A stretch of 64,000 bases of DNA, taken from the NCBI RefSeq assembly GCF_013393905.1, contig NZ_CP040272.1, positions 2,046,001 to 2,110,000 of the forward strand. Reading direction: 5' to 3'. Each line of letters starts with the position of its first letter. The stretch's first letter is position 1. The notes beneath the pieces were generated by a model. The model was not told the DNA's origin. It saw nothing but the letters and a program-made list of their open reading frames with translations, and ran no database searches. This stretch comes from Nostoc sp. C052 (GTDB lineage Bacteria; Cyanobacteriota; Cyanobacteriia; Cyanobacteriales; Nostocaceae). This document shows, piece by piece, positions 27,009-35,701 of this stretch. The position numbers were made by a program, and so were the translations under genes.

Positions 27009-28763
27009 TTACAACCCATATTCTTCACGAAGTTGTTCATAGTCCCACACCTCAATTTCTTCGTATTGAGATTGATCTGTTTGTGTAGATTCCACTTCAT
27101 CGGGTTCAACTACTTGGAAGGGCAAGGACTCAGTTTTACTTTCATCAACCGCAGCAGATCGCAAAATAGCCTGTTCCAATTTTTGACGCTCTTTACGGCT
27201 TTTCTTGGTAGTTACAAGTGCATCACGATCCATAACTTCTTGCAATAACGATTGGTTACTGATGGTTTTGCCTATGGTGCGGAGTCTGCAACTTGCTGCA
27301 AGAGCTTCATCTAATGAGAGTTGCTCCGTCTCCAAACCTTGAGCATGAGCGCGAATCAGAAATACTTCCTGATTTTTTTCCTGGCGATAAACCAGAATTG
27401 TTGTAATGTCTTTGGGGTCAAATCTTAAATTCACAGTTTCTCCAGCGTAACCTGCCAAATATTCCCCCCGATACATTAAATTTTGAAACTGCAAGTATCC
27501 TCCTCTTTGCACTGTACGCCGTGACTGCTTCATCAGGCAGATATCTAAATCTCTTTCTGGGATTGGTACAGGCACTGTAGGCAACCCTGCTTCCCAACGG
27601 TCAAAGCGAGTTTGATCGCCCATTCGCGCATCAATACTTTGGTTGTAGCGGTCAACGATGTAGCGAACAAGTAACTGTTCTAGTTCTCGCAAAGTAAGTT
27701 TTGCATCCTTGTGTGCATCTTCTGGGCGTTCCTGAACATTAGATCCGGTGTACCCAGGAAGCGTTGAAAATAGTTGGTCATTCAATGTCTTGAAAGGACG
27801 TTCAACTATTCCACCTTCGGAAGGGCGATCGCGTAGATGGCAAACAAACCCTAATTGCGCCCCAATCTGACTCAAGTGGTTAGAGCGAAAGTCTTTACCA
27901 CCATCAGTATAAAAGTGTTCTGGCTTACCATAGGTTCCCCATTCGCAGTGCAGTTTGTACTCTGAACCGTATCGCTTCGGCAAAATCGCATGGCGTAACG
28001 CTAAGGCTACTACTTGAGAACTTGGTGCATCAAATCCCAAGTTTATACCCATAATGCAACGAGAGTAAGTATCAATTACTGTTGTTAACCAGGGACGACT
28101 TAACAATTCACCATGTTGATCCATCAGCAACACATCTACGCGCGTATGATCGCATTGCCAAACATGGTTGCTGTAATCAACGGATAAATCTTTTCCTTCA
28201 CGAGTTTTAAGACAAAGCGTTGTCCCTCTCCATCCAGGGCTACGAATACTGTTAGTTTTTTCTTGTTTTTCCAATATCGACGCTAATACCCGTAACACAG
28301 TTCTATAATTGGGCGGCTTAGAATCGTTTAGTTCACGGGCTTTAGCCTGGACTCTGAGAGCAACTTGTTTGGGGGTCATACGTTTACTACCCTTGTTACC
28401 CTCCTTGTAGGTTTTGATGATGAAGTTCTCCCAAAACTCACCAATGCGGTGTTTTCCTTTATCAGCCCTACCTGTTTGAGTGAGTCCAACTAAGCCATCT
28501 TGTTCCCAGTTTTTCACCAACCTTTGTACCGTTCGCAACGATACACCTAGTTTCTCTGCTGCTGAGCGTAATTTTTGTCCATAAGTTTTGCGATCGCTCT
28601 TTTCAAGCAAACTTTGGATTACCTCTAACTTGAGTTGGGCTTTCTCTGAGAGTTCTGTGGCAATAACATTTCTCTCAATAGTTTTATCGCTTTCTCCTTG
28701 TAAGCCTTCCACAGGAGTAGCTGAGGTATGAACAGCTAAATCCAGATTTTGCTGACTGCTCAT
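27009..28763 (-). CDS. tnsB: TnsB DDE transposase of the type V-K CAST
   Basis: 584-aa transposase with the start chosen at MSSQQNLDLAVH (28763). This gives exactly the ShTnsB length, while an upstream in-frame start at 28844 would run into the end sequences. The N-terminal HTH includes LGVSLRTVQRLVKNWEQDGL. The DDE core includes WQCDHTRVDVLL, EHFYTDGGKDFRS and RPSEGGIVERPFKT. No TnsA gene accompanies it, so transposition is expected to give cointegrates, as known for V-K elements. The C-terminal tail EEIEVWDYEQLREEYG-like end is conserved and used to contact TnsC. Confidence 0.96.
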   Translation of the reverse strand: MSSQQNLDLAVHTSATPVEGLQGESDKTIERNVIATELSEKAQLKLEVIQSLLEKSDRKTYGQKLRSAAEKLGVSLRTVQRLVKNWEQDGLVGLTQTGRADKGKHRIGEFWENFIIKTYKEGNKGSKRMTPKQVALRVQAKARELNDSKPPNYRTVLRVLASILEKQEKTNSIRSPGWRGTTLCLKTREGKDLSVDYSNHVWQCDHTRVDVLLMDQHGELLSRPWLTTVIDTYSRCIMGINLGFDAPSSQVVALALRHAILPKRYGSEYKLHCEWGTYGKPEHFYTDGGKDFRSNHLSQIGAQLGFVCHLRDRPSEGGIVERPFKTLNDQLFSTLPGYTGSNVQERPEDAHKDAKLTLRELEQLLVRYIVDRYNQSIDARMGDQTRFDRWEAGLPTVPVPIPERDLDICLMKQSRRTVQRGGYLQFQNLMYRGEYLAGYAGETVNLRFDPKDITTILVYRQEKNQEVFLIRAHAQGLETEQLSLDEALAASCRLRTIGKTISNQSLLQEVMDRDALVTTKKSRKERQKLEQAILRSAAVDESKTESLPFQVVEPDEVESTQTDQSQYEEIEVWDYEQLREEYGL

Positions 28764-28814
28764 AATATACATTTTTTTAGAAAAACATAATGTTATTCTA
28801 AGCTTACACAATAC

Positions 28815-29024
28815 GACAGTCAATTTGTCATTATGAAAATACACAAAAGCTTTTTTCTCTGCAATGAAGCGACAGCTAATTTGTCACTATCACGGTTAAT
28901 GACATATATTTTATCACTATCAAAAGGTTATCTTAATACTGTTAAACCGCTATAACCTCTACCATAAAAAGCTTTTATAGATGACATTAATTTGTCACGA
29001 CGACATTTAATTAGTCACTGTACA
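28815..29024 (-). repeat. Left end of the type V-K CAST
   Basis: About 210 bases with repeated TnsB-type sites (CAATTTGTCATT near 28822, GCTAATTTGTCACTAT near 28876, ATTAATTTGTCACGAC near 28986, TTTAATTAGTCACTGTACA ending at 29024). Terminus TGTACA occupies 29019-29024. The sequence runs parallel to the ShCAST tnsB-side end, including ACACAAAAGCTTTTTTC near 28842. The five bases beyond, GAATC (29025-29029), would be the target duplication, but the partner copy is lost at the other end. Confidence 0.9.
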
Positions 29025-29064
29025 GAATCCATATATAGTAAGGGTTTCAGTGTGTGACTTTACC

Positions 29065-29120
29065 CATAACTTTGCCGCAACGGCAAGCTTATGGTTCCAA
29101 TAGGGGGCGGCAAAGTTATG
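29065..29120. repeat. Perfect 14-bp inverted repeat with a third related copy
   Basis: CATAACTTTGCCGC (29065-29078) and GCGGCAAAGTTATG (29107-29120) are exact complements. Between them lies CGGCAAGCTTATGG, a related copy. The GGCAAAG core recalls the TnsB sites of the Tn7-like element at 16.6 kb, and a TniQ remnant follows on the right, so these could be end sites of a third, decayed element. An alternative is a simple transcription hairpin. Confidence 0.55.
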
Positions 29121-29183
29121 CTTCCAATTTTCCAGGTGTAGAGTAAGAAGCCAACTTACTCTGCTCTTTTAAGTTTAATAGCT

Positions 29184-29531
29184 TTACACTCCAATTTCAC
29201 GTCGTGTTTCATTTAAAGCAGCACGAACCTGTTTGTAACGGAGATATCCAGGATGAGTCATTATTTCAGACACACGAGATTCTGAGGGGTATTCTCCTTG
29301 ATTATACAACTTAAGTACAATCTGCTTAACTTCTCTGCAAGATTGCTGTATCTTTTCTGTGTGACATGCTTTACCATAACTACGGTATTTGGCAGAAATG
29401 GCACGGCATAAATCTGGAAAGTGGCTGAAAATTGTCCGCCTATTATATCCTAAACCTGTAGCTACTTCTTCCATTGTCAGTGGTGGCTGGTTGTCGCTTG
29501 CAAGGATTGCTAGCAAGGTATCTTGTACTTT
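29184..29531 (-). pseudogene. TniQ/TnsD-type C-terminal remnant
   Basis: Codons from KVQDTLLAILASDNQPPLTM to NETRREIGV. The segment VATGLGYNRRTIFSHFPDLC RAISAKY (two pieces) is the HTH block found near the C-terminus of cyanobacterial TniQ/TnsD-like and related proteins. There is no zinc-finger or N-terminal TniQ domain, and a stop precedes the frame. The upstream part has been replaced by an IS4-like fragment, so this is the tail of a destroyed gene. A TTG at 29516 could theoretically start a 110-aa peptide. Confidence 0.6.
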
Positions 29532-29539
29532 TTAAGACC

Positions 29540-30084
29540 TCGCGGATGACGACTGTCACGCAATACTTCCAAACGATGTTCGCTTGCTGCGAGAGCATTA
29601 TCATCAATAATTTTTACTCGATAACCTGGTAGCAAATCAGGCATTGTGGCATTGAGGTGTCGAATCGTAGCTTCCATTTGACCACCAATCTCTCTGACTA
29701 GCTCCCCACTGGTGCTTGGTTCGATACCATTGATCTTGTTGTATACTGAAGTGACTGAAACACCTATCTCTTCAGATAAGGCTTGGTGGGCTGCATGTAC
29801 CGATGGGTGGACTCCACAAACAACCAGGCTCATTAAATTTACAACTGTGGAGAATAGTAACTCTCAAGTGTATTGAGTTTTTGCACTACGTTCAAATAGG
29901 TCATCCAGAATTTGGCGACATTACGCTTTTTCTAAAAGCCCACGAACCATCACGCAAACTGGACTCTCTTTCACAAAACGCTCAAACACCTTTCCTAGCA
30001 ACATTTTTTCTCCACCCAACAGATTTGCACCTCTTTTTACCAAACTACAAATTAGCCCATCACACAATACCTTGAAAGGGCTAG
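29540..30084 (-). pseudogene. IS4-like transposase remnant with one terminal repeat
   Basis: From the terminal repeat ACCTTGAAAGGGCTAG (30069-30084) inward, two out-of-phase frames encode the N-terminal part of a transposase: ICSLVKRGANLLGGEKMLLG, then LMSLVVCGVHPSVHAAHQAL to ALAASEHRLEVLRDSR. The conserved IDDNALAASEHRL segment holds the first catalytic Asp. After EVLRDS the sequence continues RHPRG, which resembles the far C-terminus of the family, suggesting an internal deletion before truncation. The same terminal repeat flanks the mini-element at 58.2 kb. Confidence 0.72.
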
Positions 30085-30107
30085 CATAACAGGTTATGTT
30101 CCACATC

Positions 30108-30554
30108 CTATGCGCGATTTTTAATCAAGATTACTTGCACAATTTGTATTGCTATCTCACTAGAAACCCCTAAAGCTTGATATAGATCATTTAAAAAGTT
30201 TTTTTCTTCTTCAAGTACAATACCTTCAGCTAGGACTAAATCGGTCGCTACTGCAAAGGCTGCTTCCCGCAAATCTTGAGATAGAGAATCTTTTGCTGCA
30301 TTAAACAAAGCATTAAAGCCATCACCCTGGAGAATGCCCAAGATTTTGTCAAACAATCTGTCCATCATTTCGTGGGGATAACTTTTAAAAAGTTTCATCC
30401 GAGACAACACAGAAATGATAGAATTTGCTTGCTCAACAGAAAGATAACCGTCCGAAGCTGTTGCCGTCAATATAATGACTGCAAAAGCTTCTGCTGGATT
30501 GAGTGCTGCTTGGGTTTGGCTTTCTGTGCCCAACACAGCGTCGAATAGACCCAT
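30108..30554 (-). CDS. TerB-like protein
   Basis: 148-aa all-helical protein resembling the TerB/DjlA N-terminal fold: AEAFAVIILTATASDGYLSV (helix with acidic loop), a central helix pair, and LVLAEGIVLEEEKNFLNDLY. Repeated TATASDG-x-LS and ADG-like loops with acidic residues are what this family uses to bind metal. It occurs in tellurite-resistance and stress operons, but standalone cyanobacterial copies have no assigned job. It is monocistronic here. Confidence 0.7.
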   Translation of the reverse strand: MGLFDAVLGTESQTQAALNPAEAFAVIILTATASDGYLSVEQANSIISVLSRMKLFKSYPHEMMDRLFDKILGILQGDGFNALFNAAKDSLSQDLREAAFAVATDLVLAEGIVLEEEKNFLNDLYQALGVSSEIAIQIVQVILIKNRA

Positions 30555-30733
30555 TGTAGTAGCTCCTTGGTTAGAGTCCCAATAGCGCTATAGCTACCTG
30601 TGTGTTTGGTAGATTTACAGGTAAGACTGTAACGCTATGAGACTTTCATATCTTAGTGTTCCCAGGATTCATTCAAGGCGAACACTTGCACCCAATGGTT
30701 TTTTGGCAGGAACTACATTGCCGTTTGTAAACT

Positions 30734-30871
30734 TTAGCGTTCTCCTGTCTTTTCTATTGTCTCAATTACCGCCAAACCTATACTAGAAGCTGCTATTAAC
30801 AGCACTATTGATATCAAATAGGCATTTGTCAGTATCCGCAGGGCTTCATCGAAAAAAATATAGGTGGTCAT
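30734..30871 (-). CDS. 45-aa single-pass membrane peptide
   Basis: Short frame with ATG at 30871 and a good ribosome site (AAAGGTG eight bases upstream). The product begins MTTYIFFDEALRILTNAY, then one hydrophobic helix LISIVLLIAASSIGLAVI, and ends ETIEKTGER. Topology is N-terminal short domain, one membrane span and a charged tail. No known family recognised. It sits alone in the 678-base gap between the TerB gene and the BASS gene. The remainder of that gap (30872-31232) shows only repeat-like GGGGATTGGGGACT tracts. Confidence 0.55.
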   Translation of the reverse strand: MTTYIFFDEALRILTNAYLISIVLLIAASSIGLAVIETIEKTGER

Positions 30872-31232
30872 TGCTTCACCTTTTGAACTTTGTGCTGCTA
30901 GTACTTTTTATTTCTCCACACCCTGATAGGTGTATTTCGCTGAGAAACTGCTAGCAATTGCATCTTAACAAAACTTTAGCTCTTTCAGAACACTGCTTAA
31001 AATTTTTCTTTCTGAAGATTTCTGAAGATTTGATGAAGTAAGGGATTGGGGATTGGGGACTACCCTAAGCGCAGTCGTACCCCTCCGGGGAAGCTACGCG
31101 TAGCATCCTGTAGGAAAGTGAACCGAAGTATTGGGGATTGTGGACTGGGCACAAGAGCCGGAGGAGTGCGGCGGAAAGACTTACTCCAACTTCCCCTCTA
31201 GCCCCCATGCTTTCCCTAGTCCCCAGTCCCCA

Positions 31233-32108
31233 TTACAAAACCTTTACCTGGTCTATTTCTAGAATCTTTTCTTCTTGAATTTCTGTAAACTTTTGTCCGG
31301 CGATGAGAACTATGACCAACATTAGTAAACTCGTCACCATAATGACGCTTACGACGTTGGGATCGTCGAAATTGCTCGTACCAACTAATAATGCTGCGGC
31401 AAAATTGCGTTGAGCGGTTCCTACCCCTAGTACTCGTTGAGTATCGATACCAGGGCCGCCCAAAAGATAACCTACGGAAAAGGAAAATACAATGAAAACC
31501 GCACAAACCAGGATTGCACCTGTTTGCAATAAAGTGATAATTTCGTAAAAATGTACAGCCAGCCTCACTGCTAGACCTAAAAATAATCCAGCACTAGATA
31601 TTTTCGACACAATCGGCTGGAAGTTAGAGGCGATCGCAGCAAACTTGGCTTTGATAAATAACCCTATGGCTAATGGGCTTAACATCAAGAACAGCAGGGG
31701 TTTGGCAATGTCCCAAGAGTTAACTTGTACTCCTTGCAAAACTAAGGGCAGTGCGATCGGCATGTATATAATTGTGCCAAACATCAGCAACATCATCAGT
31801 CCTGTAGAGAAAGCTACATTACCTTTGACTATTTGAGCAAGTTTGGGTAAAGCTGGAGGGCCTGCTGCTATTGCCATAATGATAAAACCATCTTTGATCG
31901 GTTCACTCAGAGGCACTATTTGCAATAGCAGATACACAAAAAGCGGTACCAAAACAAAATTTGCTACCAAAGATAAGATGATTAAACGAATATTGCGGAG
32001 TGGTTCCCAAATCTGCTGTACGGTTAGACGTAAACCAGTACCCAGCATGGTGGCAACAATAAATGTGAGAAATGCTACCTTGTCGATTAATGGAAAGATA
32101 TCGCTCAT
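31233..32108 (-). CDS. Bile acid:sodium symporter (BASS) family transporter
   Basis: 291-aa membrane protein with about nine to ten hydrophobic spans. It starts MSDIFPLIDKVAFLTFIVAT. Conserved GPPALPKLAQIVKGNVAFST and GVGTAQRNFAAALLVGTSNF segments fit the crossover motifs of the BASS/ArsB-ACR3-like superfamily. Substrates in the family include organic anions, pyruvate and sulfonated compounds. It lies downstream of a sulfatase gene on the same strand, which suggests transport of a sulfated or organic acid compound; this is inference. Confidence 0.82.
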   Translation of the reverse strand: MSDIFPLIDKVAFLTFIVATMLGTGLRLTVQQIWEPLRNIRLIILSLVANFVLVPLFVYLLLQIVPLSEPIKDGFIIMAIAAGPPALPKLAQIVKGNVAFSTGLMMLLMFGTIIYMPIALPLVLQGVQVNSWDIAKPLLFLMLSPLAIGLFIKAKFAAIASNFQPIVSKISSAGLFLGLAVRLAVHFYEIITLLQTGAILVCAVFIVFSFSVGYLLGGPGIDTQRVLGVGTAQRNFAAALLVGTSNFDDPNVVSVIMVTSLLMLVIVLIAGQKFTEIQEEKILEIDQVKVL

Positions 32109-32140
32109 GATTTTTGATTAAAAAAATATCCAATTACTTA

Positions 32141-32201
32141 TTGTGGGGTGGGTAATATGAGTGCCTTTGGTTACTGAGTGGGCAAGATGCCCACCCCACA
32201 A
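32141..32201. terminator. TTGTGGGGTGGGC hairpin repeat
   Basis: TTGTGGGGTGGG (32141-32152) pairs with CCCACCCCACAA (32190-32201) in the 95-base gap between the sulfatase and BASS genes. The same arms occur at 45001-45063, so it is a dispersed repeat that may also end or weaken transcription after the sulfatase. Confidence 0.6.
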
Positions 32202-32203
32202 GA

Positions 32204-34588
32204 TTATTTTTTGGAAATCCCTAAGTTCTGTTTTATTTGAGGTTGTTCTGACTTGATATCAAGAGTGACTTGCTGTAAGTTGCCTGTGAATGCAAAAGGA
32301 ACTTTGTAGGTTTCAACTACAGGTGTCCCCGTATCTCGACCGACATCAAAGGTTTCGTCAAGGGCCCAACGAAAAGCAATAGTTTTGGCAATTCGACCCT
32401 CGGCTACCTGTTTGTCGTTGATGAATAGTTTGCCAGTTCCACCAGTCCCAAGAGTGCCACCGTCGTAGTCAAAATCAAATCGCAGTGTAGATTTACCTGT
32501 GGGTACTGTTTCTGTAGATTGAATAATGTAGCGATCGGCATTGACGAAATTGTAGGCATAAGTCGGTTTGCTATCCTCAAGGAAGAAACTCCAACCAGAA
32601 AAGCGTCCGCCTTGTGTCAATAAAATGCCTTCTGCACCGCTTTCAGGAATATCCACATTTGCAGTGATGCTGAAGGAGCGATTTTTGATGTTGGGGGCAC
32701 TACCTTCTGGTATTCCGAATGTGCCTGGATAGTAAGTAAAGCTGGTGCGTCCTGTGAGTAAGCTGGGGCGGAGTTGGATATCAAACCGTTCAAAAGCGCG
32801 ATCGTCTAATGGTAATACTTGGTATTTCTTGGCTTCAGACAAAAACAACTTCTGGAGTTTTTGTAGCTTTTCGGGATTTTGACCGGCTAAGTTGTTCGCT
32901 TCACTGAAATCTTTCTCAATATTGTATAGTTCCCACGGATCTTGATCAAAGTCAGCTTTGACAGTAGCTTGCCAAGGCAAACGAGGATGACGAGCCGCCG
33001 CAATCCAGCCTTGATCGTAAATGGCTCGATTACCAAGCATCTCGAAATACTGAGTTTTACGATGGGAAGGAGCATCGGCATCATCAAAGGTATAGGCGAG
33101 GCTAGTACCTTCAATCGGTTGTTGTTTGACTCCATTAACTTTAGTCGGGGCAGTAATTCCAGTAGCTTCTAAAATGGTGGGCGCAATATCAATTACATGA
33201 TGGAATTGGCTGCGGAGTCCTCCTTGATCTTTGATGCGATCGCCCCAAGAAATTACTAAGGGATTCCGAGTCCCACCAAAGTGAGAGGCGATTTGTTTTG
33301 TCCATTGGAAGGGGGTATTCACCGCCCATGCCCAACCCGCAGGAAAATGATTGAATGTCTTAGGACTCCCCAATTCATCAATTGAGGCTAGTAGTTGTTC
33401 TGGGTTTTCGGATACGCCGTTAAAAACTTTTAACTCATTGACACTACCTGTTAAACCACCTTCGGCACTAGCACCGTTGTCCCCGACGATGTAAATTACT
33501 AAGGTGTTATCTAGTTCACCAAGTTGATCTATGCCATCAATCAACCGTCCCACTTCATAGTCTGTATGTGCCAAAAATCCGGCAAACACTTCTACCATGT
33601 GGCTATAAAGTTTCTGCTGTTCTGCTGATAGGGAATCCCAAGCAGGTAGTTCTTTCGGACGGGGAGTTAACTGGGCATTTTCTGGAATTACACCTAGTTG
33701 TTTCTGACGGGCAAAGGTTTCTTCCCGCAATTTATCCCACCCTTGGTTAAACTTGCCTTGATATTTGTCAATCCAGGCTTTGGGCGCGTGGTGGGGTGCG
33801 TGGGTAGCACCAGTAGCGAGATAGGTAAAGAAAGGTTTGTCAGGAGCAATAGATTGTTGAGAGCGAATCCAGGCGATCGCATGGTCTACTAAATCTGGGG
33901 TCAAGTGATAATCTGGGTTATCGCTAGGTTTGTCCACCCGTTTGGTATTTTCTACCAAAGCCGGAGACCATTGGTTAGTATCACCACCCAAGAAACCGTA
34001 AAAATACTCAAATCCTAACCTTGTCGGCCAGCGGTCAAAAGGGCCGGCGGCACTGGTTTCATAGTCTGGTGTGTTGTGCCATTTACCGAAAGCAGCCGTG
34101 TTATAGCCATTTTGACGCAGCACTTCTGCCACTGTGGCAGCACTTTGAGGCAAAATCGCCGTGTAACCTGGATAACCTGTAGCTAACTCTGTGACTACAC
34201 CTGTACTTACTGAGTGATGATTTCGCCCAGTTAACAATGCTGCCCGTGTCGGTGAACAGAGGGCTGTAGTGTGGAATTGGTTATAGCGTAATCCTCTTTG
34301 GGCCAAGCGAGTCAAATTAGGAGTATCTACTGGCCCGCCAAAGGTACTTGCTTGTCCAAAGCCCACATCATCCAGCAGTATTAGCAGCACATTGGGAGCT
34401 TGTGCCGGAGCGGTAATTGATGACGGAAAATCTGGTTTTGAATCTTTGTAGGTGATACCGATTTTACCTTTGAACGACTCTTCAGGAATCGGCAGAACTT
34501 TTGATGTGGCTGCGACGGCAGGGCCAGTGAATGTAAACAAGACGATGAGGAAAGAGAGGATGAGCGATCGCCAAAGTAAACGTGACAT
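32204..34588 (-). CDS. Arylsulfatase (Cys-type, formylglycine-dependent)
   Basis: 794-aa exported sulfatase. Start at 34588 (MSRLLWRSLILSF) is chosen for its AAGGA site; seven more codons are possible upstream. A signal peptide ending near PAVAATSK is visible. The metal-binding LLILLDDVGFGQ is followed by the active-site CSPTRAALLTGRN near residue 108, whose Cys becomes formylglycine. Further motifs are AAFGKWHN and VIYIVGDNGAS. A C-terminal domain of about 200 residues looks like a beta-sandwich. The enzyme releases sulfate from organic esters in the periplasm. Its maturase is the next gene upstream. Confidence 0.93.
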   Translation of the reverse strand: MSRLLWRSLILSFLIVLFTFTGPAVAATSKVLPIPEESFKGKIGITYKDSKPDFPSSITAPAQAPNVLLILLDDVGFGQASTFGGPVDTPNLTRLAQRGLRYNQFHTTALCSPTRAALLTGRNHHSVSTGVVTELATGYPGYTAILPQSAATVAEVLRQNGYNTAAFGKWHNTPDYETSAAGPFDRWPTRLGFEYFYGFLGGDTNQWSPALVENTKRVDKPSDNPDYHLTPDLVDHAIAWIRSQQSIAPDKPFFTYLATGATHAPHHAPKAWIDKYQGKFNQGWDKLREETFARQKQLGVIPENAQLTPRPKELPAWDSLSAEQQKLYSHMVEVFAGFLAHTDYEVGRLIDGIDQLGELDNTLVIYIVGDNGASAEGGLTGSVNELKVFNGVSENPEQLLASIDELGSPKTFNHFPAGWAWAVNTPFQWTKQIASHFGGTRNPLVISWGDRIKDQGGLRSQFHHVIDIAPTILEATGITAPTKVNGVKQQPIEGTSLAYTFDDADAPSHRKTQYFEMLGNRAIYDQGWIAAARHPRLPWQATVKADFDQDPWELYNIEKDFSEANNLAGQNPEKLQKLQKLFLSEAKKYQVLPLDDRAFERFDIQLRPSLLTGRTSFTYYPGTFGIPEGSAPNIKNRSFSITANVDIPESGAEGILLTQGGRFSGWSFFLEDSKPTYAYNFVNADRYIIQSTETVPTGKSTLRFDFDYDGGTLGTGGTGKLFINDKQVAEGRIAKTIAFRWALDETFDVGRDTGTPVVETYKVPFAFTGNLQQVTLDIKSEQPQIKQNLGISKK

Positions 34589-34702
34589 GTATTTAATCCT
34601 TTGAATCATGGGGAATAGGGACTGGGGAATAGATAGGAAGTTGGAGTAAGTCTTTACCCTTCGCCCTTCTGGCTTTTGTGCCCAATACCCAATCTCTTCG
34701 AC

Positions 34703-35701
34703 TTACTTCAAGTTCTTCACCAAGCGAAAGCCGATATGCGTTGTTCCGGTGTCGGGTGCTTGAGACTCGCGTGCTGCTGGGCGGAAGCGGCTGCAATAGT
34801 TGGGCGCACACAAATAAGAGCCTCCTTTAATTACGTGTAGGGCAATCTCTGCGGATTTATTGGGGTCAAAACTCTGCTTTGGGCCTGTGGGGTTCATGCT
34901 ATGAGCTTTGCTGTCATGTCCTAAAGCAAACCAGTCAAGGGTCAATTCCCAGACGTTACCAGCCATATCATAAAGACCATAACCATTGGGTGGAAAGGAG
35001 CCGACTGGAGATGTGCCCAGATAACCATCACTCGTAGTGTTGAAAAAAGGGAATATTCCTTGCCAGGTGTTAGCTTTTTTCTCAGAATACTGATTGCCCC
35101 AAATGTAGGTTGTGTTGTCTAATCCACCACGGGCGGCGTATTCCCACTGGGCTTCAGTAGGTAGTGATTTTTCTGCCCATTTGGCATAAGCGATCGCATC
35201 TTCGTAGGCAATATGAACGACTGGATGATTTTCTTTGGCAGCGATTGCACTATCCGGGCCAAAAGGATGTCGCCAATTGGCTCCAGTTGTCCAATGCCAC
35301 CAACTCAAAAAGCTCTCACCTGGTTTTGCGATCTGGAATACGAGGGAACCTGGCGATCGCTGCTCATCAGGTAGATCGGGAAACTCTTCTTTAGATAAAG
35401 GACGTTCTGCAACTGTCACATATCCAGTTGCTTGGACAAACTGAGCAAATTGGGCGTTTGTAACTTCGTATTTGTCAATGCAGAAGGAAGTAACTGTTAC
35501 ATTCTCTGCCGATTGTTCTTCGACAAAGCCAGAATTATCTGACCCTATTTTGAAACTACCTTCGGGAATTAGCGCCATCTCTTGGGGACAGTTGCTCTGT
35601 GTGGTGTCAATCGTGGCTGCAAATGCAGTTGAGTTAATCAAGAGAACAAACAGTAACGTTAAAAAAGTGAGAAAACAGCAATTTTTCCCTGGCTTTGACA
35701 T
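34703..35701 (-). CDS. Formylglycine-generating enzyme family protein
   Basis: 332-aa protein with a signal peptide (GKNCCFLTFLTLLFVLLINS) and an FGE-sulfatase fold. Visible signatures are FCIDKYEVTNAQFAQFV, LPTEAQWEYAARGG, GLYDMAGNVWELTLDW and the C-terminal GGSYLCAPNYCSRFRPAARE. The two cysteines in that block (about 297 and 302) match the copper-binding catalytic pair of FGE, so it is probably a true maturase. It lies directly upstream of the sulfatase on the same strand, forming a sulfatase/activator pair. The export signal suggests activation outside the cytoplasm or a lipoprotein-like location. Confidence 0.9.
   Translation of the reverse strand: MSKPGKNCCFLTFLTLLFVLLINSTAFAATIDTTQSNCPQEMALIPEGSFKIGSDNSGFVEEQSAENVTVTSFCIDKYEVTNAQFAQFVQATGYVTVAERPLSKEEFPDLPDEQRSPGSLVFQIAKPGESFLSWWHWTTGANWRHPFGPDSAIAAKENHPVVHIAYEDAIAYAKWAEKSLPTEAQWEYAARGGLDNTTYIWGNQYSEKKANTWQGIFPFFNTTSDGYLGTSPVGSFPPNGYGLYDMAGNVWELTLDWFALGHDSKAHSMNPTGPKQSFDPNKSAEIALHVIKGGSYLCAPNYCSRFRPAARESQAPDTGTTHIGFRLVKNLK

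Larger units (their letters stand above)
16742..29024 (-). mobile_element. Type V-K CRISPR-associated transposon (CAST), about 12.3 kb, disrupted
   Basis: Complete gene set of an RNA-guided Tn7-like element: left end (28815-29024), tnsB, tnsC, tniQ, cargo (Z1 protein and DNA cytosine methyltransferase), MerR-type regulator, cas12k, tracrRNA, short array, homing crRNA and a truncated right end. Reconstructed protein lengths (TnsB 584, TnsC 283, TniQ 168, Cas12k 637) match the ShCAST proteins closely. In this family Cas12k binds target DNA without cutting and recruits TniQ-TnsC-TnsB to insert the element downstream of the protospacer. This copy is inactive for guided movement: cas12k is split by IS982 and the right terminus is lost. 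Two IS elements add about 2.15 kb. Confidence 0.93.

Noticed and set aside
29025..29183. tRNA gene next to the V-K left end
   Set aside because: No cloverleaf, GTTCRA loop or match to the homing spacer on either strand.
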